This document shows positions 51,977-62,311 of a DNA stretch of 64,000 nt, piece after piece (positions within the stretch are counted from its first letter, which is position 1; each line of letters starts with the position of its first letter). The position numbers were made by a program, and so were the translations under genes. The stretch comes from SNAP01 sp049671745 (lineage in GTDB: Bacteria > Bacteroidota > Bacteroidia > Bacteroidales > Marinifilaceae). The stretch lies in contig JBATVL010000096.1 in assembly GCA_049671745.1 (NCBI GenBank), positions 12,263 to 76,262 on the forward strand. The letters are read 5' to 3'. Below the pieces are notes generated by a model. It was not told the origin of the DNA, ran no database searches, and saw only the letters and a program-made list of their open reading frames with translations.

Positions 51977-54900
51977 ATGGAAAAATTAATATTTACTGCC
52001 ATCCAAAAACGTTGGATGATGCTATCTCTATTCGTGCTTTTAGGTGTATTTGGTTATATGTCGTGGAAGCAATTATCTGTAGAGGCATATCCAGATATCG
52101 CTGATGTTACTGTACAAGTTGTTACTCAGGTGCCTGGGTTAGCAGCTGAGGAAATGGAACAACAAATTACTATTCCTATTGAAAGAGCTCTTAACGGACT
52201 ACCTGGTTTACACGTTATGAGAAGTAAAAACACTTTTGGTTTATCTGCTGTAATCTTAGTTTTTGAGGATGGGGTTGATGATTATTGGGCTCGTCAAAGA
52301 GTACAAGAAAAACTAGTAGATGTAGAATTACCTTTCGAAGCTGTTCCTGGGTTAAATCCTCTTACATCTCCCACTGGTGAGATATATAGATATATTATTG
52401 AAAGCGATAATCATTCTCTTAGAGAACTTACGGATTTAAATAAATGGGTAATTATTCCACGACTTAAACAGGTAACTGGAGTTGCTGATGTTAGTAATTT
52501 CGGAGGTATAACGACTCAATTCCAAATAGAAATTAATCCTCAGAAACTTCAACAATACGGACTTTCTCTTGGTGATATCACAGATAAGGTTGAAAAGAAT
52601 AATGCCAATGCTGGTGGTTCTCAGATAACTCGTGGTGATTTAACTTATATAGTTCGTGGTATTGGTCTTGTGAAAGACTTGAAAGATCTTGGAAATATTG
52701 TTGTAAGTACTCAAAAAGGAGTACCTATATATGTTAAAGATTTAGGAAAACTAAAATATGGTAGTCTTGAAAGAAAAGGAGTACTTGGCTTTTCTGATAA
52801 AGAGAGAAATATTACTGAGGGTGTTGAAGGTATTGTTCAAATGCTTAGATATCAAAACCCTTCTGATGTACTTAATGGTGTCCACTCTGCTGTTGATGAA
52901 CTTAATAATGAGACTCTTCCAGAAGGTGTGTCAATTCATACTTTTATGGATAGAACAAATCTGGTGGAAACTACACTTCATACTGTTTCTAAGACTCTTA
53001 TAGAAGGTATTGTGCTTGTTATTTTTGTACTTATACTATTCCTTGGAAGCTGGAAAGGTGCACTTCTTGTAGCTATTACTATTCCACTTTCTCTACTTAT
53101 TGCTTTTATTTTAATGCACTTAACGAATATCCCTGCCAATCTTCTTTCTTTAGGAGCGATTGACTTTGGTATTATTGTAGATGGGGCAATTGTGATGATG
53201 GAGACCATCTTAAAGAAACGAGAGGATAATCCCGATCTAGAACTAGATGAGACTTCTATCTTCAAACGTGCTTATGAGGTAGCTAAACCTATATTCTTCT
53301 CTTCTATTATTATTATTACAGCTTATATGCCTTTATTTGCTTTTGAGAGAGTAGAGAAGAAGTTATTTACTCCTATGGCATTTACTGTTGGATACGCTCT
53401 CTTGGGTGCTCTTTTAGTAGCTCTTTTACTTATTCCAGGCTTAGCATATTTCATTTATAAGAAACCACAAAAGACTTATAAAAACAAGTGGTTAGAGAGA
53501 CTTACAAAAGCTTACAATAAGCATACTAATATTATAATGAAAACTCCTAAGAAAGTTTTCGCTCCTCTTATTCTGATTGTAATTGCTACATGTGCATTAA
53601 GTGTGACTGTTGGTAAAGATTTCTTACCTCCGCTTGATGAAGGTTCTGTCTGGATGCAAGTTCAATTGCCTCCTGGAATTTCTTTAGATAAATCTAAAGC
53701 TATGGGAGATACTCTTCGTAAAGAGATGATTAAGTTTGATGAGGTTACTTATGTAATGGTTCAAACAGGTAGAGATGATGAAGGTGCTGAATCTTTCTCA
53801 ACTTCCCATATAGAGTGTTCTATCGGTCTAAAACCTTATGACGAGTGGAAATCTGGCAAACGTAAAGCTGATCTTATTGATGAGATGTCGGCTAAACTAG
53901 CTACTATGCCTGGTTATGAAGTTGGTTTCTCTCAGCCTATTATTGATATGGTTATGGATCAAATAGCTGGAGCACATAGTGATTTAGCTGTTAAAGTTTA
54001 CGGAGAAGATCTTAAAGAAACTAGAAGAATATCAGAACAACTAGTTGACGTTCTTAAAGAAATAAAAGGAGCTGCCGATGTTGCTATTGAGCAAGAACCT
54101 CCTTTGCCTCAATTACAAATCATTGCTAAAAGAGATAAGATTGCACAATACGGATTAAACGTTTCTGATGTATCTGAACTTATTGAAGTTGCAATTGGTG
54201 GTAAGGCTATTTCTCAAATTTTCTTAGGCAATAAGGTTTATGACGTTATTTGTCGTTATGATGACATATCTAGAAATAATCCAGAGAAGATAGGTAATCT
54301 AATGCTTACTTCTGAGTCAGGAGCTAAAATACCTCTTTCTCAAGTAGCAGATATTAAACTTACTACTGGAGCTAGTACTATTACTAGAGAGATGAATAAA
54401 CGTTATCTTACTATTCGTGTAAACCTTAGAGGTATAGATTTAACTCAATTCTTAAATAAAGCACAGAAGAATATAGATAAAGATATCACCTATGATAAAG
54501 AAAATTATCATATAGCATGGAGTGGACAATTTGAAAATCAAAATAGAGCGTATTCTAGATTAGGAATTATTATACCTATAGCACTTGCATTTATGTTCCT
54601 ACTTCTTTACGGTGCGTTTGGCAAATTTCGTCAAGCTGGTATGCTTATGGGTGTTGTGCCTTTAGCTATGTTTGGTGGTATGCTTGCCTTGAATCTTAGA
54701 GGAATGACACTTAATGTGTCTTCTGCAGTAGGATTTATAGCACTATTTGGTGTCGCAATTCAGAATGGAGTAATTATGATATCCCATATTAATACTCTCA
54801 GAAAAAAGGGTATGGAGCTTAAGAAAGCCGTTATTGAAGGAGCTAAACATAGGTTCCGTCCTGTTCTTATGACTGCTACGGTAGCGATTCTTGGATTATT

Positions 54901-55054
54901 CCCAGCTTCTATATCTACTGGTATTGGTTCTGATGTTCAACGACCTCTAGCTACTGTTATAGTATACGGATTACTTTTTGCAACAATCATCACTCTTTAT
55001 GTTCTTCCTGCTCTTTATTATATGGCAGAAAAGAAGTATGAGAATAAAAAATAA
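51977..55054 (+). CDS. czcA: Heavy-metal RND efflux pump (CzcA-like)
   Basis: A 1025-residue inner-membrane pump with twelve expected helices and two periplasmic loops. The TM4 motif reads DFGIIVDGA from D396 to about 404, the proton-relay signature of the HME1 (Co/Zn/Cd) class; CusA-type copper/silver pumps have a different TM4. This points to divalent cations. Length is normal. It starts 11 bases after the adaptor and its stop overlaps the channel gene by one base (TAATG). Confidence 0.92.
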   Translation: MEKLIFTAIQKRWMMLSLFVLLGVFGYMSWKQLSVEAYPDIADVTVQVVTQVPGLAAEEMEQQITIPIERALNGLPGLHVMRSKNTFGLSAVILVFEDGVDDYWARQRVQEKLVDVELPFEAVPGLNPLTSPTGEIYRYIIESDNHSLRELTDLNKWVIIPRLKQVTGVADVSNFGGITTQFQIEINPQKLQQYGLSLGDITDKVEKNNANAGGSQITRGDLTYIVRGIGLVKDLKDLGNIVVSTQKGVPIYVKDLGKLKYGSLERKGVLGFSDKERNITEGVEGIVQMLRYQNPSDVLNGVHSAVDELNNETLPEGVSIHTFMDRTNLVETTLHTVSKTLIEGIVLVIFVLILFLGSWKGALLVAITIPLSLLIAFILMHLTNIPANLLSLGAIDFGIIVDGAIVMMETILKKREDNPDLELDETSIFKRAYEVAKPIFFSSIIIITAYMPLFAFERVEKKLFTPMAFTVGYALLGALLVALLLIPGLAYFIYKKPQKTYKNKWLERLTKAYNKHTNIIMKTPKKVFAPLILIVIATCALSVTVGKDFLPPLDEGSVWMQVQLPPGISLDKSKAMGDTLRKEMIKFDEVTYVMVQTGRDDEGAESFSTSHIECSIGLKPYDEWKSGKRKADLIDEMSAKLATMPGYEVGFSQPIIDMVMDQIAGAHSDLAVKVYGEDLKETRRISEQLVDVLKEIKGAADVAIEQEPPLPQLQIIAKRDKIAQYGLNVSDVSELIEVAIGGKAISQIFLGNKVYDVICRYDDISRNNPEKIGNLMLTSESGAKIPLSQVADIKLTTGASTITREMNKRYLTIRVNLRGIDLTQFLNKAQKNIDKDITYDKENYHIAWSGQFENQNRAYSRLGIIIPIALAFMFLLLYGAFGKFRQAGMLMGVVPLAMFGGMLALNLRGMTLNVSSAVGFIALFGVAIQNGVIMISHINTLRKKGMELKKAVIEGAKHRFRPVLMTATVAILGLFPASISTGIGSDVQRPLATVIVYGLLFATIITLYVLPALYYMAEKKYENKK

Positions 55055-56334
55055 TGATTATGAGATTTATTAAATACATTACAATAGCTATTCTTTGCAC
55101 CTTCGGGGTGCAAAGAATTTATGCACAAGATTCTACTACTAAAAAGGAAGATGTAAAAAAAGAAAAAACAACTCTTAACTTGCAAGAATTTCTTTCTAAG
55201 ATGTCTAAAAATAATCTTGAGTATGCTGCAGAGAAATTAAATATTAATATATCAGAGGCAGAACTTAAGGTGGCTAAACTTTTCCCAGATCCTTCTCTTT
55301 CTGTTGATTATACAGACAATAAAGAAAACGGTAATTATGTGGGTCATGCATTAACTTATGAACTTTCTACTACTCTTGAACTTTTTGGTAAAAGACGTGC
55401 TAGAATTTCTATTGCTAAAGATCAAAAAGCATTGGCAGATGCCGTACTTAGAGATTATTATAGAAACCTTAAAGCTGATGCCTCTATTTCTTTCTTTGAG
55501 GCACTTAAACAAGGACAATTATATCTTGTAGCTACCGACTCTTATAAAACGATGCAGAAGCTCTCTAAAGCAGATTCTATACAACACAGTCTTGGCAATA
55601 TCGCTAAAATAGATGCTCTTCAGTCACAACTAGAAACGGGAGTGCTTTATAACGATTTATTACAAGCACAAGTTGATTACGAAAATTCTAATCGTCAGTT
55701 ATCTCTACTTAGTGGTAATTCTGATTTAAATATATCTCCATTAGGTAAATTAGAAAAAACTTGCAAGATTTTTGATGTAAGAGAACTTACTAAACATGCC
55801 CTTAATAATAGAGCAGATTTAGAAGCAGCACGTCAATCTTCTTCTGTATCTAAAAATGAATTAAAACTTGCAAGAAGAGAACAGCTTTTTGATGTGGATG
55901 TAAAAGTCTCTCTAGAAGATTCATATGCTAAGGAAATATCTTCACCAACAGCAAAAGCTTTAACGGCAGGAATAACTATTCCACTTCAATTTTCTAACTT
56001 CAATAGAGGTAAAATAAAACTAGCTAAATACAAACTTGAACAAGCAGAATATCAATATAAGCAAGCTGAGCTTAATATTAAGATAGAGGTTAAGAAAGTA
56101 TTTGCGCAATATAATATCTCTTGTAAAAAAGTTGGACAGTATGAGACTGGATTACTTAATAATGCGAAACAAGTTCTTGATGGTAAGATTTATTCATACA
56201 AAAGAGGAGAAACTTCTTTACTTGAAGTTTTAAATGCACAAAGAACATATAATGATGTTCGTACTTCTTATTTCGAAACTCTATACAATAATGCAGTTGC
56301 ATTTATTGAATTAGAAAGAACGGTAGGAATGTAA
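55054..56334 (+). CDS. czcC: TolC-family outer-membrane efflux channel (CzcC-like)
   Basis: A 426-residue outer-membrane factor with signal peptide (MRFIKYITIAILCTFGVQRI from the second ATG, cut near YAQ). Two OEP repeats follow, each with long helices and alanine-rich spacing (NLEYAAEKLNINISEAELKV near 55; RADLEAARQSSSVSKNELKL near 255). The channel end motif GETSLLEVLNAQRTY near 388 is characteristic of the family. An in-frame ATG two codons later could be the true start. Completes the tripartite pump with the previous two genes. Confidence 0.9.
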   Translation: MIMRFIKYITIAILCTFGVQRIYAQDSTTKKEDVKKEKTTLNLQEFLSKMSKNNLEYAAEKLNINISEAELKVAKLFPDPSLSVDYTDNKENGNYVGHALTYELSTTLELFGKRRARISIAKDQKALADAVLRDYYRNLKADASISFFEALKQGQLYLVATDSYKTMQKLSKADSIQHSLGNIAKIDALQSQLETGVLYNDLLQAQVDYENSNRQLSLLSGNSDLNISPLGKLEKTCKIFDVRELTKHALNNRADLEAARQSSSVSKNELKLARREQLFDVDVKVSLEDSYAKEISSPTAKALTAGITIPLQFSNFNRGKIKLAKYKLEQAEYQYKQAELNIKIEVKKVFAQYNISCKKVGQYETGLLNNAKQVLDGKIYSYKRGETSLLEVLNAQRTYNDVRTSYFETLYNNAVAFIELERTVGM

Positions 56335-56355
56335 ATCCGAACTATGTAAAAATAG

Positions 56356-56389
56356 AAACAGGAGTATTTCTTTTGAAATACTCCTGTTT
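56356..56389 (+). terminator. Intrinsic terminator of the metal-efflux operon
   Basis: A perfect 15-bp stem (56356-56370 with 56375-56389), loop TTTT, T tail; 21 bases after the last stop. Confidence 0.92.
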
Positions 56390-56515
56390 TCATAATATAC
56401 ACCACATATACATAAATCGCATAACTTAATATGCTATATTATCTAGACTGTGCTTATGTTGTAAGCAATGCGAATGTAACTATTTTTATTCTAAAATTCA
56501 ACTAACTACCAGAAT

Positions 56516-57529
56516 TTAAACTACTTTAACTTCCTGTTCTAGCATGATTCCAAACTCGTTAAACACAGCATTTCTTATTCTATTTGCTAAATGAACAATA
56601 TCCATTCCTTTTCCTTTACCGTAGTTCACAAGAACTAAAGCTTGATCCTTATGTACTCCTACATCACCTTCCTTAAGACCTTTGAAACCACATTTATCAA
56701 TCAACCAAGCTGCTGCAAGTTTAACATCTCCATTTGCAAGTTTATATTCTGGCATTACACCGTATATAGCCTTTAAGATAAGTGCATCGTCAGAAGAAAT
56801 AACTGGATTCTTGAAAAACGAACCTGCATTTCCTAATATTTCAGGATCAGGCAATTTAGAATCTCTAATAGAGATTACAGCCTTTCTTATATTCGAAATA
56901 GATGTTTTTCCAAGCTTAACAACTTCATCTTTAAGATATCCATATGAAAGCATTGGAACATGATTCTTCTTCAATTCAAATATAACATGAGTTACAACAA
57001 AAAGATTCTTATATTTTTTCTTAAATATACTATCTCTATATCCAAACTCACATTGATGTTTTTCAAGTATCTCTTGATCACCTGTTTCTATATTTACTAT
57101 ATCTACAGAATGTATACAATCACATACTTCCACACCGTAAGCTCCTATATTTTGAACCGGTGAAGCACCTACATTTCCAGGTATTTTAGAAAGATTTTCT
57201 AGCCCACCCCACTCATGTTCAACACAATATTCAACAAGTTTATCCCAATTATATCCAGCACCTACTCGTATGTAGATAGAATTGTCTTCTTCCTGAAGAA
57301 TTTCTAATGTTTTATTTTGTGGGTAAATTACTAAACCATCATAATCCTCTATAAAAAGAAGATTACTACCTTCTCCTACAACAAGAACATCATTGCCTGT
57401 AAGTTCATTTCTCTCCAACAGATCTATTAAATCTTCTTCGTCATCAAAAGAAAAAAAATACCTTGACTTCACATCGAAGCCAAAGGTATTTAGTTTTTGT
57501 AATGAATAATTTTCTAGTAATTGTGACAT
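56516..57529 (-). CDS. murB: UDP-N-acetylenolpyruvoylglucosamine reductase
   Basis: A 337-residue FAD enzyme that reduces UDP-GlcNAc-enolpyruvate to UDP-MurNAc. FAD-binding words are VVGEGSNLLF near 51 and GNVGASPVQNIGAYG near 114; the serine proton donor lies in NAGSFFKNPV near 232. It belongs to the longer type I form (E. coli-like) by size. Its ATG follows the lgt stop directly with no gap, so the two are coupled. Confidence 0.94.
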   Translation of the reverse strand: MSQLLENYSLQKLNTFGFDVKSRYFFSFDDEEDLIDLLERNELTGNDVLVVGEGSNLLFIEDYDGLVIYPQNKTLEILQEEDNSIYIRVGAGYNWDKLVEYCVEHEWGGLENLSKIPGNVGASPVQNIGAYGVEVCDCIHSVDIVNIETGDQEILEKHQCEFGYRDSIFKKKYKNLFVVTHVIFELKKNHVPMLSYGYLKDEVVKLGKTSISNIRKAVISIRDSKLPDPEILGNAGSFFKNPVISSDDALILKAIYGVMPEYKLANGDVKLAAAWLIDKCGFKGLKEGDVGVHKDQALVLVNYGKGKGMDIVHLANRIRNAVFNEFGIMLEQEVKVV

Positions 57530-58351
57530 TTATTTCTTTAGTCTATAAATTATAACTCCTAGTCCAAGAATAATTAAAGGTATACTTAGAAGCTGTCCCA
57601 TATTTAGAACCATACTTGCTTCAAAGGCTTCCTGATCTTCTTTTATAAATTCTATAAAAAAGCGAATTGTGAATATACACACCAAAAAGATTCCAAATAA
57701 AATTCCTGATTTCTCTTTAATGTTTGTCTTCCAGTAAGCATACATTAAGATTGCAAAGGTTCCTAGATAACACAGTGCCTCATATAATTGGGCTGGATGA
57801 CGTGGAGTAACTGGGTCAGCTACACCTGCATTAAAAAAACGAAATCCCCACGGCATACTTGTTGGTAAGCCAATAATCTCTGAATTCATCAGATTCCCCA
57901 TACGTATAAAGAAGGCAGCTAAAGCTATTGAAAGAACTACTCTATCAAGAATCCAAAGTATTGATTTCTTAGAGATCTTCTTAGAATAAATCCAAAGTGC
58001 AGTAATAATTCCTATTGCAGCTCCATGGCTAGCTAATCCTCTATATCCAATAAATTTAATTTTGGGTTCAAACTGAAATGGTAAAAACATTTCAAGTATA
58101 TGATCTTTAAAATAAGCAAAATCATAGAATAAACAGTGCCCTAAACGAGCACCTATTACGGTAGAGATCAGTACATACATAAATAACTTTTCTAACCACA
58201 TCTCTGGTAATTGCTCATGCTTAAACATTTTCTCGGTTAACTTTAAACCTAAAAGAAAAGCTGTTGCGAAAAACAGACCATACCATCTTATACTAAGACC
58301 AAAGATATTAAATATCTCTACACTAGGACTCCAATCTATAAATGCCATCAT
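57530..58351 (-). CDS. lgt: Prolipoprotein diacylglyceryl transferase
   Basis: A 273-residue membrane protein with about seven helices. The Lgt signature RMGNLMNSEIIGLPT is near residue 140, and the essential-histidine region RGLASHGAAIG is near 103. It moves diacylglycerol from phosphatidylglycerol to the lipobox cysteine of preprolipoproteins, the first step of lipoprotein maturation; the many lipoproteins in this window depend on it. It is 2 bases from the secA stop. Confidence 0.95.
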   Translation of the reverse strand: MMAFIDWSPSVEIFNIFGLSIRWYGLFFATAFLLGLKLTEKMFKHEQLPEMWLEKLFMYVLISTVIGARLGHCLFYDFAYFKDHILEMFLPFQFEPKIKFIGYRGLASHGAAIGIITALWIYSKKISKKSILWILDRVVLSIALAAFFIRMGNLMNSEIIGLPTSMPWGFRFFNAGVADPVTPRHPAQLYEALCYLGTFAILMYAYWKTNIKEKSGILFGIFLVCIFTIRFFIEFIKEDQEAFEASMVLNMGQLLSIPLIILGLGVIIYRLKK

Positions 58352-58353
58352 AA

Positions 58354-61300
58354 TTATTCAGCTTTACCGTGACAATTCTTATATTTTTTACCACTACCAC
58401 AAGGACAAAGATCATTTCTACCAACTCTCTTCTCTACTCTGATAGGTTCATGCTTTTGCTCTCTAGTATCTGATATCTTATCTAAATCACTCTCTCTACT
58501 AGTCTTTAATGAACTTAAATCAGTGTGTCTTCTTTCTGCCTCATGAACTTCTGAACCTTCTTCCACTGGAATATGTCCTTTCATCAAGGTAGAAATAACT
58601 GATTTATTTACAGTTTCCACCATTTTCTTAAATAAGTTGAACGACTCAAACTTATAAATCAATAATGGATCCTTTTGCTCGTATGATGCATTCTGTACAG
58701 ATTGCTTAAGATCGTCCATCTCTCTTAGATGTTCTTTCCATAAATCATCTATATGGGCTAATATCATAGATTTCTCATATGAATGAACTAACTCTTCACC
58801 TGTTGAATGATATGCTCTCTCTAGATTTGTAACAACATTATAGACCTTCTGGCCATCTGTTATTGGTACAACTATATTTCTATACATCTCTCCTTTGTTC
58901 TCAAAAACATCCTTAATAACAGGGAAAGCTTGATTAGATATTGCATCTACTTTACGCTTATACACCTCTTTAACAGCAGGAAATATACGCTCCATCAAAT
59001 TTTCTGGTTTAGATTTAAAGAAATCTTCTTCTGTTATTGGTAATTCAACGGCAAGAACTCTTAACATTTCTAAATTAAAACCTTCAAAATCACCACTATC
59101 ATGGTATTCAGCTATAATAGAATCACAAACATCATACATAGAGTTTGCAATATCGACTCCTACTCTCTCTCCGAAAAGAGCATGACGACGTTTTTTATAA
59201 ATCACCTCTCTTTGAGAATTCATAACATCATCATATTCAAGAAGTCTTTTACGAATACCAAAGTTATTCTCTTCTACTTTTCTTTGAGCCCTCTCTATAG
59301 ATTTAGTAATCATTCCTTGCTGAATAACCTCTCCTTCTTTTAGGCCAAGTTTATCCATCACCTTAACAATTCTGTCTGATGCAAATAAACGCATCAAATC
59401 ATCTTCAAGAGACACAAAGAATTGAGAAGAGCCTGGATCTCCTTGACGACCAGCACGACCACGTAGCTGTCTATCAACACGTCTAGACTCATGTCTCTCG
59501 GTACCAATAATAGCAAGACCACCTGCATCTTTAACTTCTTTTGAAAGTTTAATATCTGTACCACGACCAGCCATATTTGTAGCAATAGTAACAGTTGATG
59601 CTTTACCAGCCTCAGCTACAATATCAGCTTCTCTTTGATGTAATTTTGCATTCAACACATTATGTCTAATACCTCTCAACTTCAACATTCTAGCAAGTAA
59701 TTCAGAAACCTCTACTGAAGTTGTACCTACAAGCACTGGACGTCCATCCTTAACAAGTTCAACAACTTCTTCAATTACTGCATTATACTTTTCACGCTTT
59801 GTTTTATATAAATAATCATCAGCATCTTTCCTTATAATAGGACAATTTGTTGGTATAACAACAACATCCAATTTATAAATATCCCAAAGCTCACCTGCCT
59901 CTGTTTCGGCAGTGCCTGTCATACCAGAAAGCTTATGATACATTCTAAAGTAATTCTGTAACGTTACAGTAGCAAATGTTTGTGTAGCTGCCTCAACTTT
60001 CACACTCTCTTTTGCTTCTATAGCTTGGTGAAGACCATCAGAATAACGTCTTCCGTCCATAATACGGCCAGTTTGCTCATCAACAATCTTAACCTTATTA
60101 TCCATTACTACATACTCAACATCTATTTCAAACATAGAATATGCTTTAAGAAGTTGATTTACAGTATGTACCCTCTCTGATTTAACAGAATAAGCCTGAA
60201 TCATTTCATCTTTCTTAACTAGTTTGTCTTCATCAGAAAGAGATGATTTTTCAATTTCAGCAACCTCTGTTCCTATATCTGGAAGAATAAAGAATGTAGG
60301 ATCTTCTGTATCAGCAGTAAGCTTATCATGACCATCATCAGTAAGATCGATTGAATTCATCTTCTCATCTATAACAAAGTATAAAGGATCAGTAATTACA
60401 TGCATATTCTTATTATTCTCTTGCATATAGAAATTTTCTGTCTTTAAAAGAACAGCCTTATTTCCTTGTTCACTTAAGAATTTAATAAGAGGTTTATATT
60501 TAGGATAACCTTTGTAAGCACGAAGTAATAATACTCCACCTTCTTCTCTTTTCTTTTTATCGTCAGTAGATAGTAAATGTTTTGCATCAGTAAAGATATG
60601 CTTAACCATCTCCTTTTGCATATTCACTAATCCTTCAATTCTTGGCTTATATTCATCAAACATTTGATTCTCTCCCTTTGGAACAGGACCAGAAATAATT
60701 AGAGGAGTACGAGCATCATCAATAAGAACTGAATCGACCTCATCGACAATAGCATAATGATGTTTACGTTGTACCAAGTCATCTGGATTGATGGCCATAT
60801 TATCTCTTAAATAATCAAAACCAAACTCGTTATTAGTACCAAAAGTAATATCACATTGATAGGCCGCTCTTCTTTCTGGAGAATTTGGCTGATGTCTATC
60901 AATACAGTCTACAGAAAGACCATGAAACATATATATTGGTCCCATCCATTCCGAGTCACGTTTTGCTAAGTAATCATTCACTGTTACAACATGAACACCT
61001 CTACCTGCAAGAGCATTTAAGAATACTGGAAGTGTAGCAACAAGAGTTTTGCCCTCTCCTGTTGCCATCTCAGCAATCTCTCCTGAATGTAAAACAGAAC
61101 CACCTATAAGCTGAACATCGTAATGTATCATATTCCACTTAACATCGGTACCACCCGCAGTCCATGAATTAAAATAAACAGCAGTATCACCATCTATTTC
61201 AATAAAATCGCGAGAGATAGCTAAATCCCTATCAAAAACATTTGCAGAGACTTCTATTTCCTCATTTTCAGAAAAACGACGAGCAGTATCTTTTACGATA

Positions 61301-61644
61301 GCAAAACAGCGAGGCATAATTTTCTCTAATACTTCCTCTAATTTAGTATTAATATTAGCCTCTATATCATCAATTTGTTTATATAAAACTTCTTTCTTCT
61401 CTGTATCGTATTTATTATTATCAATATCAGCCTTTATAACTTCTATTTGCTTTTCATCAGTACTAATATATTCTTTTATTATTACTCTCAACTTATCAGT
61501 CTCTGCTCTTAACTCATCATTAGAAAGATTAATTAACGTTTCATATTCTGCCTTTACTGAATGAACTATTGGTAATAAAGTTTTTAAATCTCTATCGGCC
61601 TTAGAACCAAACAGTTTCTTCATAAACTTATCAAAACTCGCCAT
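58354..61644 (-). CDS. secA: Preprotein translocase ATPase SecA
   Basis: A 1096-residue motor, longer than the 900 of E. coli because of inserts usual in Bacteroidota (about 330-460 within the nucleotide-binding region). Walker A reads EMATGEGKTLVA near 189, DEVDSVLIDDARTPLIISG follows near 300, and the RGRAGRQGDPGSS helicase motif is near 735. The C-terminal zinc-binding tail CPCGSGKKYKNCH is intact. It drives proteins through SecYEG. First gene of secA-lgt-murB. Confidence 0.96.
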   Translation of the reverse strand: MASFDKFMKKLFGSKADRDLKTLLPIVHSVKAEYETLINLSNDELRAETDKLRVIIKEYISTDEKQIEVIKADIDNNKYDTEKKEVLYKQIDDIEANINTKLEEVLEKIMPRCFAIVKDTARRFSENEEIEVSANVFDRDLAISRDFIEIDGDTAVYFNSWTAGGTDVKWNMIHYDVQLIGGSVLHSGEIAEMATGEGKTLVATLPVFLNALAGRGVHVVTVNDYLAKRDSEWMGPIYMFHGLSVDCIDRHQPNSPERRAAYQCDITFGTNNEFGFDYLRDNMAINPDDLVQRKHHYAIVDEVDSVLIDDARTPLIISGPVPKGENQMFDEYKPRIEGLVNMQKEMVKHIFTDAKHLLSTDDKKKREEGGVLLLRAYKGYPKYKPLIKFLSEQGNKAVLLKTENFYMQENNKNMHVITDPLYFVIDEKMNSIDLTDDGHDKLTADTEDPTFFILPDIGTEVAEIEKSSLSDEDKLVKKDEMIQAYSVKSERVHTVNQLLKAYSMFEIDVEYVVMDNKVKIVDEQTGRIMDGRRYSDGLHQAIEAKESVKVEAATQTFATVTLQNYFRMYHKLSGMTGTAETEAGELWDIYKLDVVVIPTNCPIIRKDADDYLYKTKREKYNAVIEEVVELVKDGRPVLVGTTSVEVSELLARMLKLRGIRHNVLNAKLHQREADIVAEAGKASTVTIATNMAGRGTDIKLSKEVKDAGGLAIIGTERHESRRVDRQLRGRAGRQGDPGSSQFFVSLEDDLMRLFASDRIVKVMDKLGLKEGEVIQQGMITKSIERAQRKVEENNFGIRKRLLEYDDVMNSQREVIYKKRRHALFGERVGVDIANSMYDVCDSIIAEYHDSGDFEGFNLEMLRVLAVELPITEEDFFKSKPENLMERIFPAVKEVYKRKVDAISNQAFPVIKDVFENKGEMYRNIVVPITDGQKVYNVVTNLERAYHSTGEELVHSYEKSMILAHIDDLWKEHLREMDDLKQSVQNASYEQKDPLLIYKFESFNLFKKMVETVNKSVISTLMKGHIPVEEGSEVHEAERRHTDLSSLKTSRESDLDKISDTREQKHEPIRVEKRVGRNDLCPCGSGKKYKNCHGKAE

Positions 61645-61720
61645 ATGTATATGTATTTTATTATTACAAAATAAGATCTCCTCTCTCTGAAAATAGAGAA
61701 AGTATATATAAAATTAAAGA

Positions 61721-62083
61721 TTATAACAAAGATGGAGCTCTCACTTGTCTAGATGGGTTCTTATGACTTAAGACATCAGGGTTTTGGTAATAAAAATATT
61801 CTACAAATTCATCTTCACAAAGAAAATCAGAATAAGTACTTTTATTATTTAAGATATAAAAGGATGATAATATCTTATGAATAAAAGATTTAAGCGTGGC
61901 AATACTAGCAGGTTCATCTTGCTCTCTCAAAATGTCTTTTAACAACACTTGATTCTTATCTATTATGGTATTTAATTCAACCCATATCTGATGAGAATTA
62001 TTAGCAAAAAGAGAACCTTCTGCAGGAGAAGCTATAGTACAGCCTGCTACCACATAAAAAGCTACTAGAAGATACTTATTCAT
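61721..62083 (-). CDS. Short exported protein behind a (TA)12 tract
   Basis: The frame is open to 62176, but the upstream part is only the translated TA repeat (Tyr-Ile alternation), so the start is taken as ATG 62081-62083 (another ATG is at 62089). This gives about 120 residues beginning MNKYLLVAFYVVAGCTIASP, a signal peptide with a possible lipobox cysteine (C15). The mature part is helical and acidic, with no family recognised. It is preceded by a terminator and a (TA)12 tract, so its expression may vary. Confidence 0.5.
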   Translation of the reverse strand: MNKYLLVAFYVVAGCTIASPAEGSLFANNSHQIWVELNTIIDKNQVLLKDILREQDEPASIATLKSFIHKILSSFYILNNKSTYSDFLCEDEFVEYFYYQNPDVLSHKNPSRQVRAPSLL

Positions 62084-62128
62084 ATCCATAGCTCCAAAGA
62101 TAATTAATTTAATTGAATAAAGGAATAG

Positions 62129-62152
62129 TATATATATATATATATATATATA
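62129..62152. repeat. (TA)12 dinucleotide tract
   Basis: Twelve perfect TA units between the terminator of the LuxR gene and the exported protein starting at 62083. On the minus strand it follows TTTTTG and ends about 46 bases before the ATG, where a promoter spacer could lie. Such tracts change length by slippage. Confidence 0.9.
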
Positions 62153-62157
62153 CAAAA

Positions 62158-62182
62158 AGGAAGATGAAAAAATCATCTTCCT
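62158..62182 (-). terminator. Intrinsic terminator of the hemerythrin-LuxR pair
   Basis: A 10-bp stem AGGAAGATGA/TCATCTTCCT (62158-62167, 62173-62182), five-base loop, with TTTTT on the minus strand running into the TA tract. It is 130 bases after the LuxR-type stop. Confidence 0.75.
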
Positions 62183-62311
62183 AATTATACAAATATTGCT
62201 AATCGTTTTCCCCTTTGATTTTGCTTTATTTATACTTAAACTAAAACACGCACTACAAATATAGTGTTTAAAGTCATATTTGATATCCCAACATATAGGG
62301 GTTTATGTTTT

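Noticed and set aside
62084..62176. N-terminal extension of the exported protein (alternating Tyr-Ile)
   Set aside because: It is just the translation of the TA repeat and would hide the signal peptide that begins at 62083.
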